Both the position numbers and the translations under genes were made by a program. DNA of 12,066 bases from CAZADH01 sp964483805 (GTDB lineage: Bacteria; Muiribacteriota; Ozemobacteria; Ozemobacterales; Ozemobacteraceae). The notes under the pieces were generated by a model. It was not told where the DNA came from. It worked only from the letters and a program-made list of their open reading frames with translations, and ran no database searches. Shown here piece after piece: positions 1-6,725 of this stretch (position 1 is the stretch's first letter; each line of letters opens with the position of its first letter). Location of the stretch: NCBI GenBank assembly GCA_964483805.1, contig CAZADH010000188.1:1-12066 (forward strand), given 5' to 3'.

Positions 1-688
1 TGCCATGCGGGGCTGCGCGTTGCGGGGTTACGGTCCCGGCCGGCATGTGCTTCAGCTCGCGTTCGAGCAGCTTGAGCAGTTTGTCCCAATCGAAGTTGCC
101 GGCGACGGCAACCAGCAGATTGCCGGCCGAGTATTGCTTCTTGTAAATATCGAGTATTGCTTTGCGCTCCATGTTGGCCACCGTGTCTTTGGTGCCCAGG
201 ATCGGCAGGCCGAGCTGGGCTTTGGGCCACAAGGTGCGCACCAGATTCTCGTGAATGAGCTCGTCAGGCGAGTCTTCGTACATTTTGATTTCTTCGAGAA
301 TCACATTGCGTTCGCGCTTCAGTTCGGCGGCGTCGAACTGCGAGTTGGCGACCATGTCGGACAACACGTCGATAGCGATGGGCAGGTCATCGCCGACGAC
401 GCGGCCGTAATAGCAGCAGTAGTCTTTGGCGGTGAACGCGTTGAGCAGGCCGCCGATGCGGTCGAATGCCCGGGCGATGTCGCGCGGGCTGCGGCGCTTC
501 GTGCCCTTGAACAACATGTGCTCGATGATGTGGCTGACGCCGAGCATTGGGGCCGGCTCGTAAATTACGCCCGAATGGAAGAAGTAGCCGATGCTCACCG
601 AAGCTACGGTGTCGATGCGCTCGCCAATGACGCGAACGCCATTGGGAAGGGTTGCTTCGAGATATCGAGACGGGCTGGGTTTCTTCAT
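1..688 (-). CDS. M16 family zinc peptidase, N-terminal part (truncated by window edge)
   Basis: About 229 residues of an insulinase/processing-protease-type (M16, pitrilysin clan) metallopeptidase; the rest lies beyond base 1. The inverted zinc motif HIIEH is at residues 53-57, with the third ligand expected in the downstream NVILEEI segment (Glu132/133), at the usual ~75-residue distance. The flanking LGVSHIIEHMLFKGT and GGLLNAFTAKDY segments are typical of the catalytically active M16 half, so this is not an inactive partner. No signal peptide is visible, which suggests a cytoplasmic or processing-peptidase-like enzyme. The ATG at 686-688 overlaps the scpB stop (ATGA), and I see no strong Shine-Dalgarno site, so translation is probably coupled to scpB. 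In the family these enzymes degrade or process peptides; the specific substrate cannot be inferred here. Confidence 0.93.
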   Translation of the reverse strand, partial: MKKPSPSRYLEATLPNGVRVIGERIDTVASVSIGYFFHSGVIYEPAPMLGVSHIIEHMLFKGTKRRSPRDIARAFDRIGGLLNAFTAKDYCCYYGRVVGDDLPIAIDVLSDMVANSQFDAAELKRERNVILEEIKMYEDSPDELIHENLVRTLWPKAQLGLPILGTKDTVANMERKAILDIYKKQYSAGNLLVAVAGNFDWDKLLKLLERELKHMPAGTVTPQRAAPHG

Positions 689-1998
689 GATGTCGGCTCG
701 GGATCGGGAGTGCCGGGCACGGCATCGATGTCCGCAACCGGCGCGTTCGGAGCCGGCACTGCATCGATTTCGGGGATCTCGGGCAGCGGGACCCCACCCA
801 TGCCTTCGAGCGCTGTCGTCATCGACACGCCGTCGGCCGCGCGCTTGGCGTGTTCAAGGTCTTCGGTCGACGGAGGTTCGTCGGGGGGAATCGGCATTTC
901 GGCCAGCGATTCGAGGCCGAAGTAATAGAGGAAATCCTGGGTGGTGCCATACAAGCGCGGGCGTCCGGGGACCGGTTTCTCGCCGACCACGTTGATCAGC
1001 TTCTTTTCGAGGAGCGTGGCCACCGTGCCGTCGGAGTTGACGCCGCGAATGTGCTCGATCTCGCCGCGGGTGACCGGTTGCTTGAGAGCAATGATCGACA
1101 GCGTTTCGAGGGCAGGCAGCGACAGATTGACCAGACGCTGCCCTTCGAGACGGGTGAGATACGGGGCAATCATCGCCTTGGTGGCAAGTTGCACGCCGCT
1201 TTCGGTGGTGATCACCTGCAACCCGTGGCACGGGTCGCTCTCGAGGCGGTGCTTGAGTTTGTTGATCTCGAGCAATACTTCGTCTTTATCGATGTTCAAC
1301 AGGGCGGCCAGTTTCTCGGCGGTCATCGGCCGATTGGCCACGAACAGCAGGCCCTCGAGGGCGGCCTGCATGAGATCAGGGGTGGCTTCGGGCAATGGTC
1401 CGGTATCGACGGCCAGCACCGGCTCTTCGGCGGCAGCCGCGTCGGCCGGGGGCAAAGGAGGTTCGCCGTCGACCGCGGCACCGGTTGGGGGATTCAGCAC
1501 GGTATTATTACCTGTGGTGTCGGCATCCCCTTCGTGGGTGGCCACGGTGTCGGCGGGGCGGTTTGTCCCGGTGCCTGGTGCTGTGGCGGCGGCCGCACTG
1601 GCCAGGGCGTCAGCGGCAACGTCGGCCCGGATCGACTTGATCACGCGCAAGAGGGCCTGCCCGGTGGTGGCGGAGAGCGGTGGTTCGCTGCTGGGGGCGG
1701 CGTCGGTACCGGGGGCCGGTGTGGCCGTGGCTTCGGCAGCGGCTGCCGGTGTCGCGGCAGGATCGCTGGCCGAGGGGGCCTCGCCGGCATCTACGGGTGC
1801 CGATTCACGGGCCGCGCCGGCCTCGTTGGCCGGGACGGTGGCGTCGCCGGGGTTGGCATCGGTCGGCGTCGACGGGCCGTGGGCGCGATCCTCGGGCAGG
1901 TCGGCAGTGGTGGCGGCCGCTTCAGTCGTGCCGTGATTCGGTGAGGCGGGCTCGCCCGGCAGAGGGTTGTTGGTTTCGTGGTTGTCGTTGTTGTTCAC
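685..1998 (-). CDS. scpB: Segregation and condensation protein ScpB with long disordered N-terminal extension
   Basis: 437 residues, about twice the usual ScpB length. The conserved core runs from about residue 209 to 369: LMQAALEGLLFVANRPMT, then the winged-helix segments ending in ALETLSIIALKQPVTRGEI and GRPRLYGTT, all typical of ScpB. ScpB dimers bind the kleisin ScpA and the SMC ATPase to form bacterial condensin for chromosome organisation and segregation. Residues 1-208 are low-complexity, rich in Ala, Pro, Thr, Gly and acidic residues, with one possible helix around 113-135. The last ~65 residues are also Pro/acidic. The GTG start at 1996-1998 is favoured because GGTGA lies 7 nt upstream, so the extension appears to be genuinely translated. 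The gene starts 7 bp after scpA and overlaps the M16 gene start by 4 bp, consistent with one transcript. Confidence 0.95.
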   Translation of the reverse strand: MNNNDNHETNNPLPGEPASPNHGTTEAAATTADLPEDRAHGPSTPTDANPGDATVPANEAGAARESAPVDAGEAPSASDPAATPAAAAEATATPAPGTDAAPSSEPPLSATTGQALLRVIKSIRADVAADALASAAAATAPGTGTNRPADTVATHEGDADTTGNNTVLNPPTGAAVDGEPPLPPADAAAAEEPVLAVDTGPLPEATPDLMQAALEGLLFVANRPMTAEKLAALLNIDKDEVLLEINKLKHRLESDPCHGLQVITTESGVQLATKAMIAPYLTRLEGQRLVNLSLPALETLSIIALKQPVTRGEIEHIRGVNSDGTVATLLEKKLINVVGEKPVPGRPRLYGTTQDFLYYFGLESLAEMPIPPDEPPSTEDLEHAKRAADGVSMTTALEGMGGVPLPEIPEIDAVPAPNAPVADIDAVPGTPDPEPTS

Positions 1999-2005
1999 GT
2001 GCGTG

Positions 2006-2010
2006 TCACC
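2006..2010 (-). promoter_or_regulatory. Shine-Dalgarno site for scpB, overlapping the scpA stop
   Basis: On the minus strand GGTGA is followed by 7 nt and then the GTG start of scpB at 1998. The TGA inside this motif is the scpA stop codon, so terminating ribosomes sit directly on the scpB initiation site. This supports the distal GTG start, and hence the long ScpB N-terminus, over internal starts nearer the conserved core. Confidence 0.7.
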
Positions 2011-2776
2011 CGACCTGTTCGTGGAGATTTCGTGTGTCTTGTTGGGCCAGCACCTTCACCGTGATTGGTTTGAAGTTGCCGTGTTGTTCGAGATCGACCT
2101 CGCCCATGCGCGCCATCTCGAGGACGGCCATCAGGCTGATGACAACGTCGAGACGGTTGCGGTGGTCGCGCAGGAGTTCAGTGAAGCGTGTGGTGCCGCC
2201 CTTGCGGAACAACTCATGGCGGATCTGCTCGATGCGCCGGCTGAGGTTGATGCGGTCGAGCACGACGCGGTGTGTCGGCGGGTTGCGGCGGCGCTGGACC
2301 AGCCCGCGATACAGATTGACCAGGTCGTAGGCGGTCAGTTCGATGTCGAGCCGTTCGATCGGCTGCGGGTCGAGGGTGTTCTGGCGCACGAAGATGCGCG
2401 AGGCCGCGCGTTCGCGCTCGCGCAGGGCCAGGGCAACCAGTTTGTAGCGGCGATACTCGATCAGTTTCTCGACCAGCGGGCGGCGCGCGTCGTCGAGCGG
2501 CATGCCGTCTTCGGAGAACTCGACCTCTTCGACGACTTCGGGTTCGGCCCGGGGCAGCAACAAACGCGATTTGATCTCGAGCAGGGTCGCGGCCATGACC
2601 AGGAACCCGGTCGTGACCTCGAGGTCGAGCAGGTCCATCAGGCGCAGGTAGTCGAGGTATTGCCCGGTGATGGTCGCGATTGGAATGTCGTAGATGTTGA
2701 CCTTCTGCTCTTCGATCAGGTGGAACAGCAGATCGAAGGGACCTTCGAAGATCGGCAGCTTAACCTGGTAGGCCAT
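2006..2776 (-). CDS. scpA: Segregation and condensation protein ScpA (kleisin)
   Basis: 256 residues, normal length for ScpA. The N-terminus has the family hallmark FEGPFDLLFHLIEEQKVNIYDIPIA (residues 10-34), the helical domain that contacts the SMC neck. It is followed by ITGQYLDYLRLMDLLDLEVTTGFLVMAATLLEIKSRLLLP, also typical. The C-terminal winged helix (VTFTELL-like segment FTELLRDHRNRLDVVISLMAVLEMARMGEVDLEQ, about residues 197-230) closes the ring by binding the SMC head. ScpA bridges the SMC dimer and recruits ScpB in bacterial condensin. The ATG at 2774-2776 has AAGGG about 9 nt upstream. It lies 38 bp downstream of trpS and 7 bp upstream of scpB, in the same operon. Confidence 0.97.
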   Translation of the reverse strand: MAYQVKLPIFEGPFDLLFHLIEEQKVNIYDIPIATITGQYLDYLRLMDLLDLEVTTGFLVMAATLLEIKSRLLLPRAEPEVVEEVEFSEDGMPLDDARRPLVEKLIEYRRYKLVALALRERERAASRIFVRQNTLDPQPIERLDIELTAYDLVNLYRGLVQRRRNPPTHRVVLDRINLSRRIEQIRHELFRKGGTTRFTELLRDHRNRLDVVISLMAVLEMARMGEVDLEQHGNFKPITVKVLAQQDTRNLHEQVG

Positions 2777-2797
2777 GATCGGTTGCCCTTATGTGTG

Positions 2798-2819
2798 TTA
2801 TATTTACGTTATATTTACG
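2798..2819. repeat. Tandem 11-bp AT-rich direct repeat at trpS end / scpA leader
   Basis: TTATATTTACG occurs twice, perfectly and back to back, at 2798-2808 and 2809-2819. The second copy contains the trpS stop codon (TAA on the minus strand, 2815-2817). The A+T content stands out against the GC-rich surroundings. It lies in the 38-bp gap in front of scpA. Confidence 0.8.
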
Positions 2820-3798
2820 ATGTGAAGCCCATGGCGCGGCGGACCCGGTCGATCGTCGCGTCGGCGATCTCGGTAGCCCGCTTCTCGCCACGCGCCAGCA
2901 ATTCAGGGATCAGGCCCGGCGTGGCCTCGAACTGGGCGCGGCGTTCGCGGATCGGCGCGAGGACCCGCTCGAGGCTGGTGAGCAGCTCGCCCTTGCAATC
3001 GCGGCAGCCGATCGTGCCGGCCCGGCAGGCCGGGTCGATCTCGGCGGTGCGCGCCGGGGTGTAGATCTTGTGGTAGCTGAACACCGTGCAGACATCGGGG
3101 TTGCCCGGATCGTTGCGGCGCACCCGTTGCGGATCGGTGATCATGTTGTGCACCTTGTTCTTCAACGCATCGGCGGAGTCACGCAACTCGATGGCGTTGT
3201 TGTACGACTTGCTCATCTTGCGGTTGTCGATGCCCAGCAACATCGGCACTTCCGACAACACCGGTTGCGGTTCGACGAACATGTCGGGATGGGTATTGTT
3301 GAAGCGGCGCAGGATCTCGCGCGACAGCTCGAGGTGGGGAATCTGGTCTTTGCCGACCGGGATCTTGGCTGCCTGGTAGAGCGCAACGTCGGCGGTCATC
3401 AATACGGGATACATCAACTTGCCCAGGGAGCAACGCTCGCGCGTGTCTTCGTCGCGCACCTCGTCTTTGAAGGTCGGACACCGTTCGAGCCAGCCCAGCG
3501 GCGTGAACATGCTGAGCAAGGTGCACAGCTCGGCCGTCTGGGGCATGTGCGACTGGCGAAACAGCGTGACCTTGGCCGGGTCGAGGCCGACCGATAGCCA
3601 GTCGATGAACATGTCGTGGGTGATTTGCGGCAGATTGTCGATCTCGAGCCGGTCAGTGTGGGCGTGCCAGTCGGCCGCGAAGAACAGGCACTCGTAGTCG
3701 TCTTGAAAGCGGACCCAGTTGCGCAACGTGCCTTCGAGGTGCCCCAGGTGGAGCGAACCGGTGGTGCGCATGCCGCTGACGAGTCGGGGTTTAGCCAT
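2815..3798 (-). CDS. trpS: Tryptophanyl-tRNA synthetase with putative iron-sulfur cysteine motif
   Basis: 327 residues, normal for bacterial TrpRS, a class I aminoacyl-tRNA synthetase that charges tRNA-Trp. The HIGH signature appears as HLGH (residues 17-20) after SGMRTTGSL, and the KMSKS loop is exact (194-198, within DNRKMSKSYNN). Near the C-terminal anticodon-binding region, cysteines 237, 258, 265 and 268 form C-x20-C-x6-C-x2-C. This closely resembles the C-x22-C-x6-C-x2-C set that holds a [4Fe-4S] cluster in Thermotoga maritima TrpRS, so I infer a cluster-bearing subtype; zinc is the alternative. AAGGAG (3808-3813) lies 9 nt before the ATG, fixing the start. The gene precedes scpA by 38 bp and follows the TPR gene by 36 bp. 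Confidence 0.96.
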   Translation of the reverse strand: MAKPRLVSGMRTTGSLHLGHLEGTLRNWVRFQDDYECLFFAADWHAHTDRLEIDNLPQITHDMFIDWLSVGLDPAKVTLFRQSHMPQTAELCTLLSMFTPLGWLERCPTFKDEVRDEDTRERCSLGKLMYPVLMTADVALYQAAKIPVGKDQIPHLELSREILRRFNNTHPDMFVEPQPVLSEVPMLLGIDNRKMSKSYNNAIELRDSADALKNKVHNMITDPQRVRRNDPGNPDVCTVFSYHKIYTPARTAEIDPACRAGTIGCRDCKGELLTSLERVLAPIRERRAQFEATPGLIPELLARGEKRATEIADATIDRVRRAMGFTS

Positions 3799-3834
3799 GG
3801 GTCGGGTCTCCTTGGTGTGTGGCGACGGGGGTCG

Positions 3835-5032
3835 TCATTGCACGTTTTTGAGGGCGTCTTCGGTGGCCGCCCGCACATCGGGATCGGGGTTCATCCCCAT
3901 CACCCGTTGCCAGGCGTCGCGGGCTTCTTTGCTGCGGCCCTGCCGGTACAGGATCACGCCGATATTGAACTGGGCGAGTCCGTGTTGCGGTTGGTATTCG
4001 AGCGTCTTCTGCCACCAGCGCACGGCATTGTTGATGTCGTCACGCTTGTCGGCAATGTTGCCCAGGGTGAAGGTGATCTCGGGATTGCGCTCGCCCCGGT
4101 TTTCGAGATCGATGAGCAGGCGCTCGGCATCATCGAGGTGGCGTTGGTCGTAGTGGGCTTTGGCCAGCAGGAGCACATCGCCGGATGCCAGTTGCCCGGC
4201 CGGTACGCACTCCAGCACCTTGATGCACAGTGTCGATTGATCGAGGTCGTAGGCCAGTTTGGCCAGTTGGCGGATCTCGCTCGGAGGCAGCGTCGATGCA
4301 TCGGCGATCTTGTCGAGGTAGTGCCCCATCTCGGCGCGGTTGCCCTGCGTCTGGGCCACCTGGGCTCGGAGCAGGAGAAACAGCGCGTCGTGCGGTGTGC
4401 GCAGCAATTGCCGGTCGATGATGTCGCGGGCCTCGTTGGGGCGATTGCCGAAAATGAAGAAGCGGGCGATGCGCACGGCCTGATCGCGTTCGAGTTCAGC
4501 CACGCCCTTGCTGCGCCACTTGGTCAGTTCTTCATCGAGAAGAACCTGCACCGAGGCATCGCCCTGGGTGAAACAGAACGTCGGGGCGGGGGTGGCCGGT
4601 TCGTCGGCATCGACGAGGAACCAGACGCTGCCGTGTGTTTGCGTACCCGGGTGCAATGTGAACACCGGATCGAGAGCGTCGCGCTCGCGCCGTTCGCNNN
4701 NNNNNNNAGCGTTTCTGCATCTCGAGCGCCGTGCAGACCTGGGTCTCGAAGCGAATCGCTTCGCGCCCTGTATTTACAAGAGAAATATTGACCTCGAACA
4801 GGGCTTGGCGCTGCTGTTGCGCCATGCCCCCTGCGAAGGCGGCACGCCCCGTGCGGTTGACCGTCAAGACCAACCCGCCGACGCGGATGTCTTCGCGCAA
4901 CAGGTACGACGACGGTTCCGCGCTGTGGCATGGAACCGTTGCGGTGATGCACAAGACGGCCCACACCAGGAGGGTGCAGGCGGAAGACGGCAGACCAGAC
5001 AATGATCGCGCGCGCGTTGGCCTCTGCAACAT
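3835..5032 (-). CDS. Secreted TPR protein, gene interrupted by assembly gap
   Basis: The predicted protein is roughly 395 residues with the middle unresolved. The N-terminal part (5032-4708) begins MLQRPTRARSLSG, then a hydrophobic stretch around ACTLLVWAVLCITATVPC and a likely signal peptidase I site near CHSAE, so export is predicted. A beta-rich region follows (RVGGLVLTVNRTG, ALFEVNISLVNTGREAIRF) that resembles DUF4352-like immunoglobulin folds. Past the Ns, the C-terminal part (4697-3835) carries TPR-like helices: RPNEARDIIDRQLL, ALFLLLRAQVAQTQG, DVLLLAKAHYDQRHLDDAERLL, NPEITFTLGNIAD and LAQFNIGVILYRQGRSKEARDAW. The two halves are out of frame by one base with exactly 10 Ns, which I attribute to an estimated gap length. 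Function is unknown; TPRs suggest a scaffold. ATG 5032 is chosen because it gives a clean signal peptide. Confidence 0.8.
4698..4707. other. Assembly gap (10 N)
   Basis: Ten consecutive Ns inside the secreted TPR gene. The frames on the two sides do not join with 10 bases, so the true length is unlikely to be 10. A round number of Ns is a common placeholder for a gap of unknown size. Confidence 0.98.
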
Positions 5033-5039
5033 TGCGAAG

Positions 5040-5068
5040 ACGGTAGCACAATTGGCAGTCCAATTCAA
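5040..5068 (-). promoter_or_regulatory. Candidate sigma70-type promoter for the TPR-trpS-scpAB operon
   Basis: On the minus strand TTGAAT (5068-5063) is separated by 17 nt from TACCGT (5045-5040), which is preceded by TGC, an extended -10. It sits between the upstream terminator and the ATG at 5032, where an operon promoter is needed. Transcription would begin at or within a few bases of the ATG, and no Shine-Dalgarno site is visible, so the mRNA could be leaderless. The -10 is weak (3 of 6), so confidence is low. Confidence 0.35.
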
Positions 5069-5110
5069 GGAACCGCCCCGGTGTCTGTGGCGGTCGACTC
5101 CACGTGCACC

Positions 5111-5151
5111 AACGAAAAACAAACCGACCGGGGCACGGTGCCCCGGTCGGT
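5111..5151 (-). terminator. Intrinsic terminator of the exported TPR gene
   Basis: Perfect inverted repeat: ACCGACCGGGGCAC (5123-5136) against its complement at 5138-5151, a 14-bp stem with a central base. In practice the RNA loop would open to 3-5 nt. On the minus strand it is followed by TTTGTTTTTCGTT, a U-rich tract. It begins about 40 bp past the stop codon of the gene ending at 5191. The plus-strand side has no T tract, so it acts in the minus direction only. It separates the two minus-strand transcription units. Confidence 0.92.
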
Positions 5152-5190
5152 CGCGCGGCGATTGCTGTTCGGTGTGGCTGTTGCCGGCGG

Positions 5191-6396
5191 TCAGTCGCCG
5201 AGCGCTTTCAGCTTCTCTTTGACCTTGTCGGCTTCGGCATGGCTGGGGAAGTGGCGCAGGAAATTCTCGTATTCGGCGCGAGCCTTGTCAGGGTCGTTCA
5301 GTTTCGACTGGTACAGTTCACCTTTGCGCAGGTAGGCATCGGCCGCCTCGTCGGCGTCGGGGCTTTTGCTCGTGACCTGCTCGTAGTAATCGACGGCCTT
5401 GGTGACGCTCTCGATCGAGTCGCGTTTGTACACCCGGCCATCGCGGACGTACTTCTGCTCGGTCTTGAGATTGTCTTCGTACAGCTTGCCGAGTTTGAGC
5501 AGATTCTTGTTGGTGTCTTCGTCGTTCGGGTATTTCTTCACCATGTCGTCGAGCACATTGGCGGCGCCCTGGTAGTCTTTTTCCTTCTCGTCGAGCAGTT
5601 GCGCCAACTCGCCCATCGCTTTGCGGCCCAGATCCTGGTTTGTCGAGTTGCCGGCCACCTTGCGCAGGGCCTTGACCGCTTCTTTGTACTCGCCATTCTC
5701 GCGGTGCATCTTGGCCAGGTCCATTTGCGCCTGCAGCGTGGTTTCGTCGTCGCGGGCGGTTTCGACGACCTCTTTCTGCGTTTCGATGGCGGCAGCGGCC
5801 ACCGAGGTGCCGGGCGCCAGCGTTTTCATGCGTTCCTGGGCAACCGGATGAAAGCTGCTGTACGGATACTGTGAGACCACGCGTTGGTAGAACTGCGCCG
5901 CCTCGTCGCGCCGACCGGCCTTCTCGAGCGCCTGGGCCTGATAAAACACGACCTTGTCGATGGCCAGAAACGTCGGATATTTCTGGATGATCAGTCCGTA
6001 GGCTTCCATGGCGTGCGTCGGATCGTTCAGCCGTTCGTCGTAGATGCGACCCAGATCGTAGAGAACCTTGGGCGCCTCCGTGCCCGGCAGATTGCCGTTG
6101 GCTGCGGCACGCAGCGCTTGGGCCGCCGCGGTGTAGTGGCCGATGGCGAGGCTGTATTCGGCTTCGGCCTGGCGTTGGCGGATCCGGCCGATCTCGAGAT
6201 TCGCCTGCGCTGCATGTTGAGCCACGCCGGTCAACGGTTGCAGGGCGCCGGCCGCACTCTCGTAGTCGCCCTTGTTCAGAAATGACTGGGCATTGGCGTA
6301 TTCGGTCGTCGTCTGGATACCGGCGGCAAAGGATGTCGCGACCAGGGCCAGGGTGCCACCGAGCAAAAACGTTGCGCGCAGCAGGAGTCTCCGCAT
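5191..6396 (-). CDS. Exported tetratricopeptide-repeat protein
   Basis: 401 residues. A clear signal peptide is present: basic MRRLLLR, hydrophobic ATFLLGGTLALVATS, and likely cleavage after SFA or SFAA (about residue 24-25). The rest is almost wholly alpha-helical TPR-like repeats of BamD/YbgF flavour. Examples are KVLYDLGRIYDERLN...AMEAYGLIIQKYP, VVFYQAQALEKAGRRDEAAQFYQRVVSQYP, AQMDLAKMHRENGEYKEAVKALRK and AYLRKGELYQSKLNDPDKARAEYENFLRHFP. Such proteins usually act as periplasmic protein-interaction scaffolds; the partner is unknown and no catalytic motif is seen. AGGAGG (6404-6409) lies 7 nt before the ATG, which fixes the start over upstream in-frame codons. It has its own promoter and terminator, so it is probably monocistronic, and it is divergent from parB. 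Confidence 0.92.
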   Translation of the reverse strand: MRRLLLRATFLLGGTLALVATSFAAGIQTTTEYANAQSFLNKGDYESAAGALQPLTGVAQHAAQANLEIGRIRQRQAEAEYSLAIGHYTAAAQALRAAANGNLPGTEAPKVLYDLGRIYDERLNDPTHAMEAYGLIIQKYPTFLAIDKVVFYQAQALEKAGRRDEAAQFYQRVVSQYPYSSFHPVAQERMKTLAPGTSVAAAAIETQKEVVETARDDETTLQAQMDLAKMHRENGEYKEAVKALRKVAGNSTNQDLGRKAMGELAQLLDEKEKDYQGAANVLDDMVKKYPNDEDTNKNLLKLGKLYEDNLKTEQKYVRDGRVYKRDSIESVTKAVDYYEQVTSKSPDADEAADAYLRKGELYQSKLNDPDKARAEYENFLRHFPSHAEADKVKEKLKALGD

Positions 6397-6426
6397 GGTC
6401 AGTCCTCCTCGATGTGATGTGGTGCC

Positions 6427-6435
6427 ATTATACCA
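6427..6435 (-). promoter_or_regulatory. Extended -10 promoter of the exported TPR gene
   Basis: On the minus strand TGG followed directly by TATAAT (6432-6427), a perfect extended -10 (TGnTATAAT). No good -35 hexamer lies 17 nt upstream, as is common with extended -10 promoters. The predicted start site is near 6420, leaving a ~24-nt leader that contains the AGGAGG ribosome binding site. Confidence 0.7.
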
Positions 6436-6522
6436 TCGCGAACCGGCAAGGGCGAGATTGCGGATGGGACAGACTGCGCATGGGAAATCGCCGAGCGACA
6501 GAGATGCATGTGTAAAGATGAT

Positions 6523-6551
6523 TTGACACACTCAGGGTGATTCGGTATTAA
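6523..6551 (+). promoter_or_regulatory. Sigma70-type promoter of parB
   Basis: TTGACA (6523-6528, perfect -35), a 17-bp spacer, then TATTAA (6546-6551, 4 of 6 to TATAAT). It points toward parB and would give an mRNA leader of about 165 nt that includes all the hairpin and repeat units. It is back to back with the extended -10 promoter of the TPR gene, about 90 bp away. Confidence 0.7.
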
Positions 6552-6568
6552 ACGAAGATCTGCCGTAC

Positions 6569-6674
6569 CCGCCCGCGCCGGATGCGCGCAGTGCCCCGTT
6601 GCCCCACGGACGGGGGCGCGAAACGCGAGTTTCGCGCAGTGCAAGGGGGCCGCCCGCGCCGGATGCGCGCAGTG
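6569..6674 (+). repeat. 25-bp direct repeats with hairpin-AGTG units in the parB leader
   Basis: A perfect 25-bp direct repeat occupies 6569-6593 and 6650-6674 (offset 81 bp), each copy ending in GATGCGCGCAGTG. Each copy can fold as CGCGC-CGGAT-GCGCG. Between them, 6616-6637 forms a perfect 9-bp stem (arms GCGCGAAAC and GTTTCGCGC) with a GCGA loop of the GNRA type. All three hairpins are followed by the same tail, so CGCGCAGTG occurs at 6585, 6633 and 6666. No U tract follows, so these are not simple intrinsic terminators. They could be a cis-regulatory RNA, protein-binding sites or a REP-like dispersed element. Confidence 0.8.
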
Positions 6675-6714
6675 TCCCGCTGGACCCGGGTTTGGCGCGC
6701 GAAGTTGTTCCCTT

Positions 6715-6719
6715 GGAGA
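6715..6719 (+). promoter_or_regulatory. Shine-Dalgarno site deciding the parB start
   Basis: GGAGA lies 6 nt before the GTG at 6726. The alternative ATG at 6738 would be 18 nt away, too far, and upstream in-frame ATGs fall in the hairpin leader. Confidence 0.75.
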
Positions 6720-6725
6720 AAGTGC

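Larger units (their letters stand above)
6397..6725. other. Divergent intergenic region between exported TPR gene and parB
   Basis: 329 bp without a gene. From left to right it holds the TPR gene's ribosome binding site and extended -10 promoter, about 85 bp with no motif I recognise, the parB promoter, then a 160-bp parB leader. The leader contains three hairpin-AGTG units, a 25-bp direct repeat and finally the parB ribosome binding site. Open frames across it show no family resemblance. Confidence 0.85.

Noticed and set aside
5..925. Plus-strand open frame of about 300 codons at the left edge.
   Set aside because: It lies opposite the M16 peptidase and the scpB end; the minus strand carries HxxEH and conserved ScpB residues.
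850..1944. Long open frame on the plus strand opposite scpB.
   Set aside because: It is antisense to a conserved ScpB core, has Gly/Arg/Val-rich nonsense composition and no family motif. High GC produces such shadows.
1991..2006. Second parS-like site around TTCACGTG near the scpB start.
   Set aside because: Only the left half and core match; the right half (CGTGT) does not resemble the consensus.
4940..4960. Lipoprotein signal in the secreted TPR protein (VPCHS).
   Set aside because: The residues before Cys do not fit a lipobox (no Leu/Ala-Gly pattern); signal peptidase I cleavage near HSAE is more likely.
3835..5032. Pseudogene from a frameshift in the secreted TPR gene.
   Set aside because: The phase change falls exactly at the N gap, so it is explained by unknown gap length.
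6569..6674. CRISPR array.
   Set aside because: Only two copies of the 25-mer occur, the spacing holds another hairpin rather than a unique spacer, and no cas gene is present.
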